A stretch of 64,000 bases of DNA. It comes from Salinivirgaceae bacterium (GTDB lineage Bacteria > Bacteroidota > Bacteroidia > Bacteroidales > SZUA-534). Under the pieces are notes generated by a model. That model was not told the DNA's origin. It saw only the letters and a program-made list of their open reading frames with translations, and did no database searches. The stretch lies in the NCBI GenBank assembly GCA_017645945.1, contig JAGCNL010000005.1:1-64000 (forward strand). The letters are read 5' to 3'. Positions 63,956 through 64,000 of the stretch are shown piece after piece (position 1 is the stretch's first letter; each line of letters begins with the position of its first letter). Position numbers and translations under genes: made by a program.

Positions 63956-64000
63956 TTACAGCATTCCAATCGCCGTGAACATTGCCCGATAGGCATCAGC
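63956..64000 (-). CDS. C-terminus of a partial gene at the window edge
   Basis: On the minus strand the last bases of the window read in frame as ADAYRAMFTAIGML followed by TAA (63956-63958). This looks like the end of a gene that lies outside the window. Only 14 residues are seen, so no family can be named. Confidence 0.35.
   Translation of the reverse strand, partial: ADAYRAMFTAIGML

Overview
The window looks like chromosome from a fibre-degrading member of the Bacteroidales, probably from a gut or rumen community. The genus cannot be fixed from this sequence. Evidence: housekeeping proteins (AlaS, HtpG) of Bacteroidetes type; families common in that phylum (DUF4954, DUF2795, DUF3109, DUF3237, TSCPD, TIGR04076); a subtilase with a type IX secretion C-terminal domain; many lipoproteins with a short lipobox; few Shine-Dalgarno sequences; and several promoters of the Bacteroidetes form (TTG, about 18-19 bp, TAnnTTTG), best seen before the LytTR, TetR and M23 genes.

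Layout. 1-10.5 kb: end of a phenylacetate-CoA ligase with an ACT protein, tRNA-Ser(CGA), htpG, a SIS protein/DUF4954 pair, a drug/metabolite transporter, a TSCPD protein, an exported hypothetical protein and a LytTR response regulator. 10.6-26 kb: a T9SS subtilase, DUF2795 protein, methyltransferase, a 2,968-residue mosaic surface protein, a membrane-GNAT fusion and a cation/proton antiporter. 26-39 kb: a polysaccharide block with DUF3237, GH10-CE1, GH9, type-B carboxylesterase, a duplicated CE1-type esterase and GH8, interrupted by an AAA ATPase. These fit depolymerisation and deacylation of feruloylated or acetylated xylan and cellulose, with exported enzymes and no visible SusC/SusD pair. 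39-46 kb: a TetR-controlled efflux operon (TetR, HlyD lipoprotein, RND permease fused to TolC). 46-49.7 kb: an accessory DNA-processing cluster of a DUF1016 PD-(D/E)XK nuclease, a strongly folded 250-bp intergenic element, an EcoRI-type adenine methyltransferase and a DUF262-HNH protein. 49.7-64 kb: mostly housekeeping and conserved small genes (YigZ, B3/B4, YbjQ, acyltransferase, alaS, M23 peptidase, MerR, BASS transporter, esterase, FNT channel, DUF3109, Na/Pi cotransporter).

The most unusual signals are the folded element before the methyltransferase, whose outer stem and a downstream hairpin share bases and so exclude each other; a 32-bp tandem array of TGCAC/GTGCA palindromes before the AAA ATPase; the RND-TolC fusion with an apparent internal signal peptide; the mosaic surface protein with eight TGFAVSGRRAAK repeats; a matched pair of TetR operators; and short-period (7-9 bp) degenerate repeats that begin at or inside stop codons of several genes.
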